From Chthonomonas sp. UBA2017 (lineage in GTDB: Bacteria > Armatimonadota > Fimbriimonadia > Fimbriimonadales > Fimbriimonadaceae): 64,000 nucleotides of DNA. The stretch spans positions 128,340 through 192,339 of the forward strand of contig DDCB01000017.1 of NCBI GenBank assembly GCA_002335425.1, read 5' to 3'. This document shows, one piece after another, positions 54,251-63,997 of this stretch. The stretch's first letter is position 1. Each line of letters begins with the position of its first letter. Under the pieces are notes generated by a model. It had not been told where the DNA came from and did not search any database. It saw only the letters and a list, made by a program, of their open reading frames with translations. The position numbers and the translations under genes are program-made.

Positions 54251-55440
54251 CATCGCAGACTTGGCCGCGATTGCCAATTTCCGAAGTTTGCGAGCTTGCC
54301 GTGGATTGTGTGAACAAGACCGCTCCGACGGCAGATGTAGAGACTCCGTTCAAGATGATTCGAACCACCAACGTGAAGAACGGATTTGTGGACACTGACG
54401 ATGTTCGCTTTGTAACTGAGGAAGTGTTCACCAAATGGACAAGGCGATCCAAGCCAGAGTGTGGAGATGTGATCCTCACTCGCGAGGCACCCTTAGGTGA
54501 AGTTGGTCGATTCAGATCACAAGGCCAAGTAATGTTGGGGCAGCGGCTATTTCACTATCGGGCGAACCCTAGCCGAATCCACCCGGAGTACCTCGCATAT
54601 GTGCTCCAGTCTCCAGAAGTACAGGGGCGGATACGTTCAAAGGGTTTTGGAGCAACGGTTGAGCACGCGCGGGTTGGTGACTGCGAAAATCTGTTAATTC
54701 CAGTTCCAGAATTGTCAATCCAAGAGACGATTGGAACGACTTTGGCAGCGTATGATGACCTGATACAGAACAATCAACGACGGATCAAGTTGTTGGAAGG
54801 GGCTGCGCGGCTGATCTATCGCGAGTGGTTCGTTCAACTCCGCTTTCCCGGTTTCGAACATGCGAGAATTGTAGAAGGCATCCCTGAAGGTTGGAGCAAA
54901 GTCACTTTAGGCGACCTCGCAGATGTCGTAATGGGCCAGAGCCCGGATTCAAAATTCTACAATGATGTTGGGGCCGGACTTCCATTTCACCAGGGAGTGA
55001 AGGATTTTGGACTCAGATATCCAACGACCAGGATGTATTGCAGTGGGCCTGGTCGGGTCGCCGAGGAGGGCGACATCCTCGTGAGCGTTAGAGCTCCAGT
55101 CGGCAGACTCAACTACGCCAACTCCAAAATGGTGATTGGGCGGGGCCTCGCTGCCGTACGTTCCAAAACTGGAAATCAAGGGTTGCTATTCCAACTTCTG
55201 AAGGGTTTCTTTTTCAAGGAGGACATCATTGGATCGGGCGCTATTTACGCTGCTGTCACTCGCTCGGAATTTCTTGGCATTGAGTTGCTCAGCCCGCCAC
55301 CATCCGTTGCTGAAGAATTTGGCTCAATCATCGATCCTATCGAGAAGCAAATCCGAAATCTCGGGGAGTCCAATGAACGTTTAGTGCGGGCTCGTGACTT
55401 ACTGCTTCCTCGCCTTATGTCAGGAGAGATTGAGGTTTGA
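54247..55440 (+). CDS. hsdS: Type I restriction-modification specificity subunit
   Basis: 397 residues; the ATG overlaps the hsdM stop (ATGA). Two target-recognition domains are visible: TRD1 (about 8-175, RLPISEVCELAVDCVNK ... NLLIPVPELSIQETIG) and TRD2 (about 215-375, GWSKVTLGDLADVVMGQSP ... EFLGIELLSPPPSVAEEFG). Each ends in a conserved helix (LAAYDDLIQNNQRRIKLLEGAARLIYREWF and IDPIEKQIRNLGESNERLVRARDLLLPRLMSGEIEV). This is a complete bipartite HsdS that would direct recognition of a split DNA site. It is followed by a separate promoter before the KilA-N gene. Confidence 0.9.
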
Positions 55441-55465
55441 ATACATCTGCACAACCGTCTACAAT
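55437..55465 (+). promoter_or_regulatory. Promoter upstream of the KilA-N gene
   Basis: TTGAAT (55437-55442) and TACAAT (55460-55465) with an ideal 17-bp spacer. The start codon at 55469 or 55475 lies at the expected transcription start, so the message would be leaderless or have a 3-base leader. The -35 box begins inside the hsdS stop region. Confidence 0.6.
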
Positions 55466-55468
55466 AAC

Positions 55469-56335
55469 ATGACCATGAAGAAGTCGAAGCGATCCCAAAT
55501 CTCCGTTCAAGGAACTGCCATCACCGTGGTTTCGGGTGGTCATGGCGACTTTATCTCGCTCACCGACATGGCGAAGAAATTCGGTGGTGACGACTTGATC
55601 TACAGCTGGATGCGGAACCGGAACACGGTTGAGTTCCTCGGGATTTGGGAGACGGTTCACAACCCCGACTTTAAAGGTGGCGAATTCGAGACCTTTAAAA
55701 AGGAAGCCGGATTGAACGCATTCCATCTGACTCCTCGCAAATGGATTGACGCGACCGGGGCTATCGGAATTGAATCGCGACCCGGACGCTATGGGGGCGG
55801 CACTTTCGCTCATCAAGACATCGCGTTCGAGTTCGGAACGTGGCTGAGTCCAGAGTTCAAGCTCTATCTGATCAAGGAGTTCCAGCGGCTCAAGGAGGCG
55901 GAAGCCGAGCGACAGAGCCTGGAATGGAACGTGAATCGGGCACTCTCAAAGGTCAACTACCGAATCCACACCGATGCGATCAAGGAGCATCTGATTCCAC
56001 CCTCCCTGACAACGAAGCAGCAAGGATTTGTCTATGCCGATGAGGCTGATCTGCTCAACGTCGCTCTGTTCGGAAAGACAGCCAAGCAGTGGCGAGACGA
56101 GAATCCAGGACTTGAAGGGAACATGCGCGACCATGCTTCCGTGGCTCAACTGGTGGTCATGGTGAACCTTGAGAGCATGAATGCCGAACTGGTGCGCCAG
56201 GGACTCTCACAGTCTGAACGCCTCGGGAAGCTACGAGAAATCGCCGTTCAACAGTTGAAGTCGCTTGCCTCGATCAGTCTACGAGCTATTGACCGCGGAC
56301 CAACTTTACCGGTCGGTGAGGGAGACGAAGAATGA
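55469..56335 (+). CDS. KilA-N domain protein in the restriction operon
   Basis: 288 residues from ATG 55469; ATG 55475 (MKKSKRSQ) fits the promoter better. The KilA-N DNA-binding domain spans about 15-115: FISLTDMAKKFGGDDLIYSWMRNRNTVEFLGIWE ... WIDATGAIGIESRPGRYGGGTFAHQDIAFEFGTWLSPEFKLYLIKEF. The C-terminal half is helical. KilA-N proteins occur in phages and near restriction loci, often as toxins or DNA-binding regulators. Its stop overlaps the next start (ATGA), tying it to the GmrSD-type gene. Regulatory function in this operon is inferred. Confidence 0.8.
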   Translation: MTMKKSKRSQISVQGTAITVVSGGHGDFISLTDMAKKFGGDDLIYSWMRNRNTVEFLGIWETVHNPDFKGGEFETFKKEAGLNAFHLTPRKWIDATGAIGIESRPGRYGGGTFAHQDIAFEFGTWLSPEFKLYLIKEFQRLKEAEAERQSLEWNVNRALSKVNYRIHTDAIKEHLIPPSLTTKQQGFVYADEADLLNVALFGKTAKQWRDENPGLEGNMRDHASVAQLVVMVNLESMNAELVRQGLSQSERLGKLREIAVQQLKSLASISLRAIDRGPTLPVGEGDEE

Positions 56336-58425
56336 AAGCAGTCGAAGCCAACCTGCTGAAGTTCATCCAGAGCGGCGAGCAGTTTGTGATCCCGATCTAC
56401 CAGCGAACCTACAGCTGGCAGGAACCGGAGTGCGAGCAGCTTTGGCAGGATATCGTCCGATCAGCCGCCGATAGTTCGATCACGGGGCACTTCGTTGGTT
56501 CGGTGGTTTACATCGAGGAGGCTCAGTCGAACGCTTCAAGATGGTCGCCATACCTCGTGATTGACGGTCAGCAGCGATTGACCACTGTAAGTCTGATCCT
56601 TGCTGCGCTAGCGGATGCTCTTGGTGAAGGTGAAACCTCCGACGGTTTTGCGGCAAGGAAGATTCGCAACCTGTACCTAACCAATCCTGAAGAGACAGGC
56701 GAGCGAAGATACAAGCTCCTCCTCAGTCAGACCGACAAGCCCTCCCTTTGTTCGATTGTGAGTCAAGCTCCACTTCCAAAGGAAAGCTTAATTCGCATCA
56801 AGGCGAACTATGAGTTTTTCTTGAAGCGGCTCAGGGGGTCGCAGGAGCTACGGGATCGAGTCTGGGCGGGATTGGCCAAGCTGATGATCGTGGATGTGTC
56901 CCTTACCCGGGGGCAAGACAATCCTCAGCTCGTCTTTGAAAGCCTCAACTCGACCGGACGTGAACTCAGCCAAGCCGACCTCATCCGCAATTACGTGCTC
57001 ATGTCTCTGGAGCCAGATCTCCAAACACGCCTTTACGAACAGTATTGGCGACCGATGGAGGTTGAGTTCGGGCAGGAAGGCTACGTGTGGCACTTCGACG
57101 GCTTCATGCGGCACTACCTGACCGTTCGCACCGGTGAGATTCCAAACGTCCGTGATGTCTACTCGGCGTTCAAGACCTACGCTCAATCAGGCAAGGTTGA
57201 GGGAGTCGAGGCGATTGTCAACGAGATTCGAGACTACGCTCGGTTTTACTGTGCGATGGCCCTTGGAACCGAGACCGATCCTGACCTCAAGTTGGCCTTC
57301 CACGACTTGCGCGAGCTTCGAGTGGACGTCGCGTACCCGTTCCTGCTGGAGCTATACGCCGACTTCAACGTCGGGCTGCTTTCCAAATCGGACTTCCTTG
57401 CGGCGGTCCGACTCGTTGAGAGCTACGTGTTCCGCCGTGCGATCTGTGAGATTCCGACCAACTCCCTCAACAAGACCTTTGCGACCTTCGGGCGTGACTT
57501 GAAGAAGGATCGTTATCTCGAAAGCATCCAAGCGAAGTTCCTGCTCCTGCCCTCTTACCGTCGTTTCCCGCGAGATGACGAGTTTCGGCGTCAGCTCCAG
57601 GTTCGCGACTTGTATCACTTCCGGAGTCGATCCTACTGGCTTCGCCGGATGGAGAATCACGACCGCAAGGAGCGGGTTCCAGTGGATGAGTACACCATCG
57701 AGCACATCATGCCTCAGAACGATGACATGCGCTCTGAGTGGAAAACCATGCTCGGCGAGGAGTGGGAGCGCGTCCACGGGATGCGTCTTCACACGCTCGG
57801 AAATCTGACTTTGACTGGCTACAACACGGAGTACAGCGACCGACCGTTCCACGAGAAGCGCGACATGAAAGGCGGCTTCGCTGAGAGCCCGCTTCGGATG
57901 AACGCTGGCCTGGGATCACTAGAAGTCTGGGATGAGGATGCGATTGTAGCGCGAGCCGAACGACTGGCCGAAGTGGCCAGCAAGGTGTGGGAGTCTCCAA
58001 AAGCGGAGTCACTGAACCTCAACGAGTTTCAACCTCCGAAGCAAGCAGAACCGACACAATACACGCTTGATTCTTATCCTCAGCTGAAGTCAGAGCCGGT
58101 CAAGAAGCTCTTCGATGCGATTCGTAAGGAAATCCTCGGGCTCGACCCGGTAGTGGCGGAAGTCTGCAGATTCGGCTATGTTGCCTACAAGGCAGAAACC
58201 AACTTTGTCGATGTGGAGCCGCAATCAAAACGGCTGAAGCTCTTCCTCAACATTCCTTTCCCGGACCTCAATGATTCGCGCGGCATCGCCCGAGATGTTA
58301 CGAAGATTGGCACATGGGGTAATGGTGATGTTGAGGTTATCTTTGATAATCTGGAAGAGATTCCATATATCATGAGCCTAGTTCGCCAGTCATTTGAGCG
58401 ACAAATTAGCGCAGGAGACCAATGA
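56332..58425 (+). CDS. GmrSD-type DUF262/DUF1524 protein with C-terminal DUF5655-like domain
   Basis: 697 residues, coupled to the KilA-N gene (ATGA). The DUF262 ParB-like NTPase half has IPIYQRTYSWQEPECEQLWQDI (about 22-43) and LVIDGQQRLTTVSL (about 75-88). The DUF1524 half has the HNH-like nuclease motif YTIEHIMPQND (about 455) with LGNLTLTGYNTEYSDRPFHEKR. The last 120 residues match a DUF5655-like fold (VKKLFDAIRKEILGLDPVVAEV ... VDVEPQSKRLKLFLNIPF). GmrSD enzymes are Type IV nucleases that cut modified DNA. It is placed between hsdS and hsdR, overlapping hsdR by 4 bp. Confidence 0.85.
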   Translation: MKAVEANLLKFIQSGEQFVIPIYQRTYSWQEPECEQLWQDIVRSAADSSITGHFVGSVVYIEEAQSNASRWSPYLVIDGQQRLTTVSLILAALADALGEGETSDGFAARKIRNLYLTNPEETGERRYKLLLSQTDKPSLCSIVSQAPLPKESLIRIKANYEFFLKRLRGSQELRDRVWAGLAKLMIVDVSLTRGQDNPQLVFESLNSTGRELSQADLIRNYVLMSLEPDLQTRLYEQYWRPMEVEFGQEGYVWHFDGFMRHYLTVRTGEIPNVRDVYSAFKTYAQSGKVEGVEAIVNEIRDYARFYCAMALGTETDPDLKLAFHDLRELRVDVAYPFLLELYADFNVGLLSKSDFLAAVRLVESYVFRRAICEIPTNSLNKTFATFGRDLKKDRYLESIQAKFLLLPSYRRFPRDDEFRRQLQVRDLYHFRSRSYWLRRMENHDRKERVPVDEYTIEHIMPQNDDMRSEWKTMLGEEWERVHGMRLHTLGNLTLTGYNTEYSDRPFHEKRDMKGGFAESPLRMNAGLGSLEVWDEDAIVARAERLAEVASKVWESPKAESLNLNEFQPPKQAEPTQYTLDSYPQLKSEPVKKLFDAIRKEILGLDPVVAEVCRFGYVAYKAETNFVDVEPQSKRLKLFLNIPFPDLNDSRGIARDVTKIGTWGNGDVEVIFDNLEEIPYIMSLVRQSFERQISAGDQ

Positions 58426-61400
58426 GCCTCAACGAAGACACACTCGTCCAACAAACTTCCGCAGACTATCTGCGGGATGCTTTGGGTTGGGAGTCGGTCT
58501 TCGCTTACAACCAGGAAGACTACGGCGATGGGAGCTTTTGGGTCGCAAAGATCAGCGCGAGGCAGTTCTCCTTCGAGACATGCGAGAGGCCCTTCAGCGG
58601 CTCAACCCTGACCTTCCGGATGCTGCTTATCGAGACGCGGAGCGGCAGCTCACCGAAGCTAGCGCAAGCCTCTCCCTCCTTGCGACAAACCAAGAGAAGT
58701 ACAACCTGATTCGGGATGGCGTCCTTGTGACCTTCCGGGACGACCAGGGCAACCTTCAAAAGAAGAGGCTCGGCATCATCGACTTCGAGAACCCAGACCA
58801 GAACCGCTTCATAGCGGTTCGGGAGCTTTGGATTCAGGGCGATATCTACCGCCGCCGCGCGGACATCGTGGGCTTCGTCAACGGCCTACCTCTAATCTTC
58901 ATCGAGTGCAAAGCCATTCACCGAGACTTGAGGCGAGCCGTTGAAGAGAACCTGAACGACTATCGCGACACGATTCCGCACGCATTCCACCACAACGCCA
59001 TTGTCTTGATTGGGAATGGTGACAAGGGCAAGCTCGGTTCGCTAGGGAGCAAGTACGCCTTCTTCCACGAATGGAAACGTCTTGAAGAGACGGAAGCTGG
59101 CGTCGTGGACATGGAAACCCTTTTGAAGGGTGTCTGCGACAAGCGGAACCTCCTAGACCTCGTCGAGAACTTCATCCTCTTCGATGAAAGTTCTGGCAAG
59201 ACCGTCAAAATCGTCGGCAAGAACCACCAATTCCTAGGGGTCAACCGTGCGCTTCAGGCTGTTCGCGACCGGGAAGCTCGTCAGGGCAAGCTTGGCGTGT
59301 TCTGGCACACCCAGGGCAGCGGGAAGAGCTACTCAATGGTGTTCTTCACCCGGAAGGTCCATCGAAAGCTCGGCGGCAACTTCACCTTCCTGGTGGTCAC
59401 GGATCGTGATGATCTCGACTCTCAGATTTACAAGACCTTCGCTGGCTGTTCGGTCGTCAAGGGCAAGGCAGAGGATCATCGGGCAACGTCCGGCGCACAC
59501 CTTCGCCAGATGCTCGCTGACCATAAGAGCCACGTCTTTACGCTCGTCCAGAAGTTCAACAAGGACGTGAATCCTGAGGAGCCCTGGTCGGGGCGCGATG
59601 ACATCATCGTCATTAGCGACGAAGCGCACCGAACCCAATACGGCCGTCTCGCGCTCAACATGCGCAATGCCCTTCCGAAGTCGAGCTACGTCGGCTTCAC
59701 GGGAACCCCGCTTTTCAAGAGCGATGAGATCACGCGTCGAGTCTTCGGCGATTACGTCTCCACCTACGACTTTCAGAGGGCCGTCGATGATGGAGCGACC
59801 GTTCCTCTGTTCTTTGACGCCCGAGGAGAGAAGCTCGGGCTGGCTCATACCGAGCTCAACGAGAAGATCGCCGAAGTCCTTGAGAAGCTCGACGAGTACG
59901 ACCTCGACGTAAACCAACGCGCCCGGCTGGAGAACGACCTACAGCGTGAATATCACGTGATCGCTGCGCAACCTCGGCTGGAGAGGATCGCCGATGACTT
60001 CGTGTGGCACTACTCGACCGCCTGGGAGAGCGGCAAGGCCATGCTGGTCTGTATCGACAAGGTGACTTGCGTTCGCTTGTACAACCTCATCATCCCTCGC
60101 TGGCAAAAACGCATTTCCGAACTTGAAGCCGAACTTCGAGCGATCACGGACGAGCAAGAGGTGGTCTTCCGTCAGCGGCAAATCACTTGGATGAAGGAGA
60201 CCCTGACCGCTGTCATCGTCAGTGAAGAGCAGGGCGAAGTTGCCAAGTTCCGCAACTGGGAACTGGACATCGGACCTCACCGCAAGTTGATCAAGCAAGG
60301 GTTCTCCTTGCCGGATGGAACCTCACTCGACGTTGAATCGGCGTTCAAGCGAGAGAATCATCCCTTCCGTGTAGCCATCGTTTGCGCCATGTGGCTCACT
60401 GGCTTCGACGTTCCTTCTTTGGCGACTTTGTACCTGGACAAGCCACTCAAGGCTCACACCCTCATGCAAGCCATTGCCCGTGCCAACCGGGTGAACGATG
60501 GCAAGAACAATGGCCTCATCGTTGACTACTGCGGCATCCTCAAGAATCTCCGTAGTGCCCTTGCGACCTTCGTTGGTGAAGGTGATTCTGGACGGTCTGG
60601 CGGCGACACGGGAGAGGACGAACCAGCTCGCTCCAATGAGGAGCTGCTAGCTGATCTTGCCGAGACAGTTGAGTTCGTGCGGCATTTCCTTGCGGAACGC
60701 GGGGCCTCGCTTGAAACGATCATCAGCGAAACCGGCTTTGCACGAAACGCTGCGATCATCGCTGCGAAGGAGGCTGCGAATGAGTCGGACTAGTGTCGAA
60801 AGCAGTTCGAGGTTATGGCTCGTGAGGTCTTCAAGAAGTTCAAGTCTTGTATCACGATTGACGGTATCAACGACTTCAAGCACGCCTACGATGCCATAAA
60901 CGTCATCTACAAGAGCCTTCAGGAAGACCGAGACGACGCCGACATCAGCAAGATCATGAGAGACCTGCATGCTGTCGTTGCAGACGCTGTTCGGCCAGTT
61001 GAGGAGGGTGTGTGCAAGGAGGAGCGCAAGCCTTACGACATCTCGAAGATTGACTTTGAGAGGCTGCGCCAAGAGTTCGCCAAGAGCCCGAAGAAGAACA
61101 CGACCGTTCAGGAGCTCAAGACCATCATCGAGCGTCGTCTTGCCAAGCTCATGAGAGAGAACCCACTCAGAGCTGACTTCCAAGCTCGCTATGAGGAGAT
61201 CATCGACGGCTACAACTCGGAGAAGGATCGGCTGACCATCGAGAAGACTTTCGAGGCCCTCCTGCGCTTTGTGGAGGCTCTCGACGGCGAAGAGCAACGC
61301 CACGTACGTGAAGGTCTCGATCCTGAATCCGTGGTCATGTTTGATCTTCTGATGAAGCCCGAACTCAGCCCGAAGGAGATTGCCCAAATCAAGCTGATCG

Positions 61401-61636
61401 CTGGGCAGCTCCTGTCCAACCTCAAGCGCGAGAAGCTCAAGATCGCACAATGGACGGAGAAAGAAGCAACTCGCGATGCGGTGCGCTCAACCATCTTTGA
61501 CTTCCTTTACAGTGACCAGACTGGATTACCTGACGCTTACACCGAACCGGAGATTCAGGAAAAAGTCGAGGCGGTGTTTCGCCACGTGTACTACGCTTAC
61601 CCAACCGTGCCTTCGCCGGTTTTTGCGAGAGCCTAA
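58422..61636 (+). pseudogene. hsdR: Type I restriction endonuclease subunit, disrupted by a frameshift and an in-frame amber codon
   Basis: Start ATG 58422 overlaps the previous stop (ATGA). The first frame runs YGDGSF, then shifts at the TTTT run 58536-58539; one more T would restore SFLGRKDQREAVLLRDM, the expected HsdR sequence, and make the total frame 1072 codons long. The long second frame has the nuclease motif DIVGFVNGLPLIFIECKAI, Walker A TQGSGKSYS (about 296) and DEAHRTQ (about 400). A TAG at 60791-60793 interrupts ANESD/CRKQFEVMAREVFKKFK in the same frame; the remaining 273-residue C-terminal domain (FDLLMKPELSPKEIAQIKLI, typical HsdR end) is intact to TAA 61636. With both lesions, restriction would be lost unless they are sequencing errors. 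Confidence 0.8.
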
Positions 61637-62445
61637 TGCCTATTTCCTCGTCCGCCCAAGCGAGCAAGCATGATATCGATCTTCTGCATTTGACCGTTAA
61701 TGATCAGGCGTTACTGGCTAAGTTAATCTCGCTGATCTTGATTGGCCGATTGACGCATGCAGAATGGATCATTTCGGGAGCCGAGAAACCGAACCCAATA
61801 CCTTCAAAGGCCCAAGTTCAGGAAGCGATCCGCCACCTCAACTGCCCCATCCCTACCGTGAAGGACGAGCATGGCAACGATGTCCCACACTCTGATGTGG
61901 TGCATCGAGATGGTTGGATGTTGCAGCTGATCACCTGGATCACACACAGAAAGGATTTCCCCGACTCCCTCTTGAAGGCACCCCATAGTCACGCAGCGGG
62001 CAAAGGATTCGACGGTCTCCTCATTCAGCTTGATAACTCGACGGTTGAATACATCAAGCTTTTCGAAGACAAGGCATCAGATTCCCCAAGGGCAATTGTC
62101 CGAGATGAGGTATGGCCGGAGTTTAAGTCCTATGAAAGCTGTGAACGAGACGGAGAGATGACCGCCGAAGCATCGAGTCTCCTAAAGCAGGTCGCAGGAT
62201 TGGACGTAGCAGAACTCACGGCTACATCAGATTGGTATCACATGAAGCGCTATTGCGTTTCAGTCGCTACGTCTAAGTCTAGACTCCCCACAAGAAGTGA
62301 GGTCTTCAAAGGATATGAAGAAAGTATCTCTGGTGCTACTGATCGGCGCAGCGCACGACTTCTTGTAGTAGACGACCTTCGCTCGGAGTTTCAGGCAATT
62401 GCTGATGCAGCGATTGCTTTTCTTGCGTCGATGGGAACCCGCTGA
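61636..62445 (+). CDS. PD-(D/E)xK-like protein, candidate nuclease of a two-gene defence module
   Basis: 269 residues; ATG 61636 overlaps the hsdR stop by 1 base (TAATG). The sequence has GKGFDGLLIQLDNSTVEYIKLFEDKASDSPRAIVRDEVWPEF: an Asp at about 125 and E144-x-K146 in a beta-strand context, which fits the D...ExK core of PD-(D/E)xK nucleases. The N-terminal 110 residues are helical (TVNDQALLAKLISLILIGRLTHAEWIISG). It resembles the nuclease-plus-helicase layout of Hachiman (HamA/HamB) and AbpAB, but I do not see the HamA/DUF1837 sequence pattern clearly. The next gene is a helicase. Confidence 0.6.
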   Translation: MPISSSAQASKHDIDLLHLTVNDQALLAKLISLILIGRLTHAEWIISGAEKPNPIPSKAQVQEAIRHLNCPIPTVKDEHGNDVPHSDVVHRDGWMLQLITWITHRKDFPDSLLKAPHSHAAGKGFDGLLIQLDNSTVEYIKLFEDKASDSPRAIVRDEVWPEFKSYESCERDGEMTAEASSLLKQVAGLDVAELTATSDWYHMKRYCVSVATSKSRLPTRSEVFKGYEESISGATDRRSARLLVVDDLRSEFQAIADAAIAFLASMGTR

Positions 62446-62446
62446 C

Positions 62447-63997
62447 ATGTACGATCAAACGACAGCCGATCTCATTCGTCGTATTCCGACCGTTCGGGGC
62501 TTTGATTCGGAGAGAATGCCAGAATTACTTACGGCTTGCTATGCGCAGATATCCTCGTCAAGGCTGCTTTTGGCAGAGGGAGAAAGTGATACTGACCTAG
62601 ATGAGGCCCTGCAGGACCTCAAGGCGCTTGCCCAAGCTTTACAGGTCTATGCAGCACTCACCATAGACCCTCGGATGCGAGAGTCGGCAGCATTCGTTTC
62701 GGCATCCGCTCATCAACTTCTGTTTAAAGCCGACCGCTTGAAGGGCGAGGACAATTCTGGAAGAGTCCAGTTGAACGCAAGTTCAGTCCCTGCTGAGATT
62801 GCTTGCGCTTTGCTTTTCTTGGCAGCCGGTTACCCAGCCGACTCAGCTGAGGCTGCATCAGCGATCCAAGGCTTTTCAACAGAAGGAGACCCTCGAAATG
62901 AGGTGCTTCGGGCACTAATTGCGCTTTGTAGAGGCAACTTGCGGGCTGTTGGCGGAGGACAAATCGGAGTAAATCCTGAGCTCCCCACGGAAGAACAGGC
63001 AGAATTGTGTCTGTGGGGGAAGCTGCTACGGGCGATTCAACTGTTAGCTAGGCGAATGTCGGAGCCCGGCCCTGCCGCTGCGGCCACCTACGAGGAGTTT
63101 GTTGTCCAATGTGAGGAAGTTGTTTCCATGTCCATAGCAGAACTGGAGCTCCCGAACGAGCTACAGATGCCTCAAGCTGTCTACGCCGGCTATGCTGCCC
63201 CACACCACATCGCAACACTATTGTTAGGTGCAGGTAATGGACTTAATGAGCGCGCATTGACCGACGTTGCTGATCCAGTGGGCCCCGACTCCGATCCTTG
63301 GAGAAGCTTTCTCGATCAAAGGCTTAATGAGCGCCCATATATGTGGACAAACCACATGGAAGCGGTGGCTGATGGACTACTTGACCGAGGAGTTTCAGCG
63401 GCGATCAGTTTCCCAACTGGAGCAGGTAAATCCACGCTTTCCGAGTTAAAGATTATTGCCACGGTGCTATCAGGTTCAAAGGTCATCTATCTTGCGCCGA
63501 CCCTCGCACTTGTAGGTCAAGTGTCACGGAGTCTAAGGAATCTGCTATCCGAGGCAGAGGTGGACGAAGACGAGGTCGAAGACCAGCTCTTCAATATGCC
63601 TGATGCTGTGCTCGAGAAAATGGTATCTGTAATGACCCCGGAGCGCTGTTTACTGCAGTTGACCTTGCAGCCAGAGGCATTCGAGGATATAGGACTTATT
63701 GTTTTTGATGAGTGTCATTCACTTCACTTGGCCAAAGAGAGCCACCAGCAGCGCCCGATTAGCGCGATGATCGGCCTACTCAGCATGCTAGAGCTTGCCC
63801 CTGACGCCGACATTTTAATGATGTCTGCGATGATGGCAAATGGAGATTCCATAGCCGAATGGTTAAGCTCCTCATTTGGTAAGAACTGCCTCGTTTTCAA
63901 TGCAGCTTGGAAGCCAACCAGGCAGGCGCGCGGGAGTCTGGTTTTTCGACAAGAGGAGATAGCTGCGGCGCGAGCGCTGGTCTGCCCCCATTCTTGA
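62447..63997 (+). CDS. Ski2-like superfamily 2 helicase, apparently truncated
   Basis: 516 residues from ATG 62447, one base after the previous stop. The first 290 residues are a helical domain without known family. The helicase core begins with ISFPTGAGKSTLSELKIIA (motif I, about 323), YLAPTLALVGQ (Ia), VFDECHSLHLAK (motif II, about 420) and MMSAMMANGDSIAEWL (motif III, Ski2-like). After WKPTRQARGSLVFRQEEIAAARALVCPHS comes TGA 63995-63997, before any second RecA domain (motifs IV-VI). A run of five C at 63985-63989 precedes the stop, so a frameshift is possible; the true continuation lies beyond the window. Confidence 0.65.
   Translation: MYDQTTADLIRRIPTVRGFDSERMPELLTACYAQISSSRLLLAEGESDTDLDEALQDLKALAQALQVYAALTIDPRMRESAAFVSASAHQLLFKADRLKGEDNSGRVQLNASSVPAEIACALLFLAAGYPADSAEAASAIQGFSTEGDPRNEVLRALIALCRGNLRAVGGGQIGVNPELPTEEQAELCLWGKLLRAIQLLARRMSEPGPAAAATYEEFVVQCEEVVSMSIAELELPNELQMPQAVYAGYAAPHHIATLLLGAGNGLNERALTDVADPVGPDSDPWRSFLDQRLNERPYMWTNHMEAVADGLLDRGVSAAISFPTGAGKSTLSELKIIATVLSGSKVIYLAPTLALVGQVSRSLRNLLSEAEVDEDEVEDQLFNMPDAVLEKMVSVMTPERCLLQLTLQPEAFEDIGLIVFDECHSLHLAKESHQQRPISAMIGLLSMLELAPDADILMMSAMMANGDSIAEWLSSSFGKNCLVFNAAWKPTRQARGSLVFRQEEIAAARALVCPHS

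Noticed and set aside
58536..58542. Programmed -1 frameshifting in hsdR
   Set aside because: Only a T4 run is present, without an X XXY YYZ slippery heptamer or an evident downstream pseudoknot; HsdR proteins are not known to use recoding.
60791..60793. Amber codon decoded as pyrrolysine or selenocysteine
   Set aside because: tRNA-Sec reads UGA; no pyl genes are seen, and TAG is used as an ordinary stop elsewhere (for example at 1533-1535).
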